Below the pieces are notes generated by a model. That model worked only from the letters and a program-made list of their open reading frames with translations. It did not search any database and was not told the DNA's origin. Shown here in pieces: positions 60,543 to 64,000 of a stretch of DNA of 64,000 bases. The position numbers and the translations under genes were made by a program. This DNA is from Spongiihabitans sp963422685 (GTDB lineage Bacteria > Pseudomonadota > Gammaproteobacteria > Arenicellales > Poriferihabitantaceae). Every line of letters begins with the position of its first letter. Positions within the stretch are counted from its first letter, which is position 1. The DNA lies in contig OY730442.1 of the NCBI GenBank assembly GCA_963422685.1, positions 1,054,001 to 1,118,000 on the forward strand. The letters run 5' to 3'.

Positions 60543-62921
60543 TTACCGTACGGTTTTTTCAAACCAGTAGCCGCGCAGCGTGTCCCGGTGCGCTTCGGTC
60601 CGAAAAGTCCGATCAAAATGCACGGTAATCGCGCCGGAATAGGCGGTATTGATCACGGGCACCTGCAATTTTCGGTATCGCCCGGATACCGGTTGATGGG
60701 GGTGACCGAACCGATTCAGGTAGCCGGTGCTTAATACCGCTAATTTTGGTTTTACTGATGTGAGAAACGCCATGGTTGAAGAGGTTTTACTGCCCTGATG
60801 TGGAATCTGTATCACGTCGCCGGGTAATTGGTGCGGCGTGTGTTGCACCAGTTTGCTTTCTGCTGCTTTCTCAATGTCTGCGGTTAGCAGCAGCGTTCCA
60901 TATTGAGAACTGATTTTCAGCACACAGGAGGCATTATTTCCCGTGGCGTATTTTTTACCTGCAAAATCGGCCATCGGCCATAGAATTTTAAAATTTATTC
61001 CATCCCAATCCCATGTCTGTCCTGACCTGCATTTGTCCGCTCCGGGGAATTGATCGGGTACACCCGACATGACGCGATCAATCCTGAACGCCTGGTCCAC
61101 AGCGGCAAATCCTCCAGCGTGATCATCGTGTTCATGGCTTATTATCAAGGTGTCGATGCCGCTGATTCCACGGGCTTTAAGGTAGGGCACAACCACCGTT
61201 TTGCCCGCATCCAGTCCGCCACGGAACTTCGGCCCGGTGTCATAAACCAGAACATGGTTCCGGGTTTCCACCACGCTGGCCAGGCCATGACCAACTTCAA
61301 GCAGGGTGTATCTGAATGCCCCATGATCGGGTTTTTCAGGTCGGAATAAAAACAACGGCAACAACCATGCTATGGCGGTGATTCTTGCGGGGAAGGCCGC
61401 GCGCAGCAGTAATAGCAGCATTCCCATCGCAGCCGCCATTAAAATCCACAGCGGCGCAGCAGAGGGCTGCCACACCGACCAGTTTGCATCACCAAGAAAT
61501 CTCAGTACGAACCACAGATATTCGATTGTTTTGAGTGAAAACTGGAAAATCAGCAGCACCCCGGTGTCCATACCCAGCGCAAACAAAAACAGGCCGATTA
61601 ATGCCACAGGAACCACGATAAAGCCGATAACAGGAATCGCAATTAAATTGGCCAGCGGTGCAATGATCGATACCTGATTGAACAATAGTAATAGTAAAGG
61701 CGCCAGACCCAGGCTCAAACCGAGTTGGACAGATAACCAACGCTTGGATTTTTGTGCTAATTTTTGTCCCGGGTTTGGTCGCGGGGAAATGTTGTTTGAA
61801 TTTTTCGCGCGGCTGCCAAATCGTGCCAGACAACCAACTATGACAGCGACGGCGCCAAAAGACAGCCAGAAACCCGCAGCCAAAGGAGAAAGCGGATCAA
61901 TCACCAGTACCACAGCAAGAACCAGAATTAACAATTCAAATGCAGCGGGCCGGCGTTTGCACAGCATAGACAAGGCGAGCACCGATAACATCACCACTGC
62001 CCTTCTGGTCGGAATCGTCATGCCGGCCAGGGTGGCATAACAAAAACCGGTGATTAATCCTGAAATTACCCCGGCGTTTAACGCCGGTATGCGTGTTTGT
62101 ATCTGGCCGGTGAATCGCCAGACCATTGAGACCAGCCATATTACCAGGCCGGAAACCAGCCCAATATGCAGGCCGGATATGGCGACCAGATGAATGGTTC
62201 CGGTATTTTGCAGAATCCGCCAATGGTCATCGCGCATGGCCCCGCGCACACCGACGATCAGGGCGGTCAATATGCCGTGATGCGGGTCGTTCTGGAAATG
62301 CCAGTGGATAAAATTGCTGATGCGTTCTCTGAATCCTGAAACCGAATAGTTTTTAACGCTGGCAGCAATCATTTGATTGCTAGCCTGGTCACGGACATAT
62401 CCTGTTCCCCGAATTCGATTTTCAAAAAGATAGGTTTCGTAATTGAATCGACTGCCGGGATTCTGATAACTGCGGGATTTTTTCAGGCGAACAGTGAATC
62501 GCCATCGTTGATTCGCCTTGAATTTTTCGCGGTGATAATAGGCTTTTAATCTGATTGTTCCGGGTGAAGGATAAAGTTTTCCTTGCCATTCAAGCGCTTC
62601 TACGTCAAAGTTGAATCGCGCGTAATGCGGGGTTTGCACCGGGACGCCGATGATTGTGCCGCTGGCCACCACATCCTGCTGCTCCAGTTCCCGGGGGATG
62701 GTGGTATTCAATAACGTTGAGGCAATACTGTTTGCCCAAACCATACCCATAGCAAATAACAGCAAAACCCGTACAAATTTAAACCAGTATGCTGCGGTTG
62801 CAAGTGCCAGCAATACTGCAACGGCGACCCAGGCGGGAATCAGCTCATCGACAAAACGGTGGGCGATGACGCCGCTGGAGAAGGCCAATAAAAATAATGC
62901 GGCCGGCATCTGCTTTGCCAT
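60543..62921 (-). CDS. comEC: DNA internalisation protein ComEC/Rec2
   Basis: Inner-membrane channel for single-stranded DNA in natural transformation. 792 residues: N-terminal spans and the OB-like DUF4131 domain (~25-200), the Competence domain (~215-500; GTIHLVAISGLHIGLVSGLV, MTIPTRRAVVMLS), and a C-terminal metallo-beta-lactamase domain with LIISHEHDDHAGGF, PHQGSKTSS. All domains are intact. With dprA in the same window, transformation genes are present, although pilus genes are not seen here. Confidence 0.94.
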   Translation of the reverse strand: MAKQMPAALFLLAFSSGVIAHRFVDELIPAWVAVAVLLALATAAYWFKFVRVLLLFAMGMVWANSIASTLLNTTIPRELEQQDVVASGTIIGVPVQTPHYARFNFDVEALEWQGKLYPSPGTIRLKAYYHREKFKANQRWRFTVRLKKSRSYQNPGSRFNYETYLFENRIRGTGYVRDQASNQMIAASVKNYSVSGFRERISNFIHWHFQNDPHHGILTALIVGVRGAMRDDHWRILQNTGTIHLVAISGLHIGLVSGLVIWLVSMVWRFTGQIQTRIPALNAGVISGLITGFCYATLAGMTIPTRRAVVMLSVLALSMLCKRRPAAFELLILVLAVVLVIDPLSPLAAGFWLSFGAVAVIVGCLARFGSRAKNSNNISPRPNPGQKLAQKSKRWLSVQLGLSLGLAPLLLLLFNQVSIIAPLANLIAIPVIGFIVVPVALIGLFLFALGMDTGVLLIFQFSLKTIEYLWFVLRFLGDANWSVWQPSAAPLWILMAAAMGMLLLLLRAAFPARITAIAWLLPLFLFRPEKPDHGAFRYTLLEVGHGLASVVETRNHVLVYDTGPKFRGGLDAGKTVVVPYLKARGISGIDTLIISHEHDDHAGGFAAVDQAFRIDRVMSGVPDQFPGADKCRSGQTWDWDGINFKILWPMADFAGKKYATGNNASCVLKISSQYGTLLLTADIEKAAESKLVQHTPHQLPGDVIQIPHQGSKTSSTMAFLTSVKPKLAVLSTGYLNRFGHPHQPVSGRYRKLQVPVINTAYSGAITVHFDRTFRTEAHRDTLRGYWFEKTVR

Positions 62922-63023
62922 GGATAATTCCCTGTTCTCATCCTTAAAAGTACCGCATCATAGCATTGATTATTCCACGCTACAGGCATGAGAATTTGCG
63001 CTATCGGGAGCCCTCGCTGAACG

Positions 63024-63053
63024 AAAAAAAGGCCCCGCAAGCGGAGCCTTTTC
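63024..63053 (-). terminator. Rho-independent terminator of groEL
   Basis: On the minus strand GGCTCCGC-TTGC-GGGGCC is followed by seven T, starting 24 bp after the groEL stop. Classical stem, loop and T tract. Confidence 0.85.
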
Positions 63054-63076
63054 TCAAAGGACATAAAGCAGAGAAT

Positions 63077-64000
63077 TTACATCATTCCGCCCATTCCACC
63101 CATTCCGCCGCCCATATCAGGCATTGGCGGCGCAGCAGAATCATCTTTAGGGATCTCCGCAATCATCGCTTCTGTGGTGATCAGCAATCCGGCAATTGAA
63201 CCCGCATTTTGCAAAGCGGACCGGGCTACTTTCGTCGGATCAAGAATACCCATTTCGATCATATCGCCGTATTCTCCCGTGCTTGCGTTATAACCATAAT
63301 TACCCTGGTTTTTGGCAACGTCATTCAAAATTACTGACGCATCATCACCAGCATTGGAAACAATCTGGCGAAGCGGCTCTTCCAGAGAACGCAGTACGAT
63401 TTTCACACCGAGGTCCTGATCCTGGTTGTCGCCTTTTATTTTTGCAACAGCGTCAATGCAACGAACCAGAGCGGCGCCGCCGCCAGGGACAACACCTTCT
63501 TCAACCGCAGCGCGGGTTGCGTGTAATGCGTCTTCAACCCGGGCTTTCTTCTCTTTCATTTCCACTTCGGTGGCTGCACCCACTTTGATCACTGCAACAC
63601 CGCCAGCGAGTTTGGCGACCCGTTCCTGCATTTTCTCGCGGTCGTAGTCAGAGGTGGCTTCTTCAATTTGAGTGCGGATTTGATTGACCCGGCCCTCTAT
63701 TTCGCTTGAACTGCCCGCACCGTCGATTAAAGTCGAGTTTTCCTTGCTCACCTGAACACGCTTGGCCTGGCCCAAATCTTCCAGAGTAGCGCTCTCAAGA
63801 CTCATACCAACTTCTTCGCTGATCACTTGACCGCCAGTAAGAATAGCGATGTCCTGAAGCATTGCTTTGCGTCGATCACCAAACCCTGGCGCTTTCACCG
63901 CGCATACTTTGACGATACCCCGGATGTTGTTTACGACCAAGGTGGCCAGCGCTTCGCCGTCAACGTCTTCAGCAATAACCAGCAACGGACGGCTGGCCTT
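63077..64000 (-). CDS. groEL: Chaperonin GroEL (5' end outside window)
   Basis: C-terminal ~308 residues of the 60-kDa chaperonin: LLVIAEDVDGEALATLVVNN, VKAPGFGDRRKAMLQDIAIL, the KLAGGVAVIKVGAATEVEMK block, ALHATRAAVEEGVVPGGGAA and the Gly-Met tail (GGGMGGMGGMM). The frame is open to the window edge; the first ~240 residues are outside. groES, expected upstream, is also outside. Ends in a strong terminator. Confidence 0.98.
   Translation of the reverse strand, partial: KASRPLLVIAEDVDGEALATLVVNNIRGIVKVCAVKAPGFGDRRKAMLQDIAILTGGQVISEEVGMSLESATLEDLGQAKRVQVSKENSTLIDGAGSSSEIEGRVNQIRTQIEEATSDYDREKMQERVAKLAGGVAVIKVGAATEVEMKEKKARVEDALHATRAAVEEGVVPGGGAALVRCIDAVAKIKGDNQDQDLGVKIVLRSLEEPLRQIVSNAGDDASVILNDVAKNQGNYGYNASTGEYGDMIEMGILDPTKVARSALQNAGSIAGLLITTEAMIAEIPKDDSAAPPMPDMGGGMGGMGGMM

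Noticed and set aside
1..64000. CRISPR arrays, tRNA or rRNA genes
   Set aside because: I looked for regularly spaced short repeats and for tRNA T-arm patterns and found none I could defend; the 717-bp repeats are coding. A tRNA or CRISPR finder should confirm.

Overview
The window reads as a chromosomal segment of a gammaproteobacterium. The evidence is conserved gene order and gene content: leuS-lptE-holA, engB divergent from cytochrome c4, rpmB-rpmG, plsY/folB/folK near tsaD, aat-bpt, hisBHAFI followed by tatABC, LysM-dprA-smg-topA, comEC and groEL. Nothing in the sequence fixes the genus. The many decayed genes, insertion-sequence remnants and a mosaic surface-polysaccharide locus would fit a marine or host-associated lineage, but that is inference.

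Layout. 1-9.8 kb: leuS (5' cut by the window edge), lptE, holA, proA, engB, cytochrome c4, folD, a fabD-type malonyltransferase and an HDAC-family deacylase. 9.8-14.3 kb: a homocysteine methyltransferase, two gene remnants (restriction-modification C-terminus and rhodanese), rpmG, rpmB, cytochrome b561, folK, folB and plsY. 14.3-17.5 kb: a secreted subtilase autotransporter bracketed by ~40-bp direct repeats. 17.5-27.2 kb: tsaD followed by an accessory zone with IS5-type remnants, a palindromic repeat, a CoiA-like nuclease, a Mu-like prophage scrap, a pair of related small proteins that both look damaged, a truncated solute-binding protein, aat, bpt and a frameshifted nuclease-like gene. 27.2-32.3 kb: tatCBA and hisIFAHB, all on the minus strand. 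32.7-38.1 kb: LysM protein, dprA, smg and topA. 38.2-43.7 kb: a potDBCA polyamine ABC operon with a trailing glycosyltransferase. 44-47.3 kb: a MOSC protein, argE and a HPPK-DHPS (folK-folP) fusion. 47.4-59.6 kb: a polysaccharide locus on the minus strand (flippase, methyltransferase fragment, glycosyltransferase, a giant ligase/polymerase and a GT2 fragment) between debris of galE, an integrase-type transposase and a sugar dehydrogenase. 59.8-64 kb: a cupredoxin, comEC and groEL (5' cut by the window edge).

The most remarkable object is at 48566-55849: an uninterrupted 2427-codon gene whose two ends are a 12-TM O-antigen ligase/polymerase and whose large periplasmic loop holds about 2000 residues of plant-type leucine-rich repeats. 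These are arranged as ten modules, each with its own LRRNT-like cap, and part of the array is built from apparently identical 717-bp tandem DNA repeats. Just downstream lies a GT2 glycosyltransferase whose start is followed by a 13-base homopolymer that puts it out of frame, in the style of a phase-variable locus. Folate genes are spread over four places (folD, folK-folB, folK-folP), so the window carries two HPPK domains.
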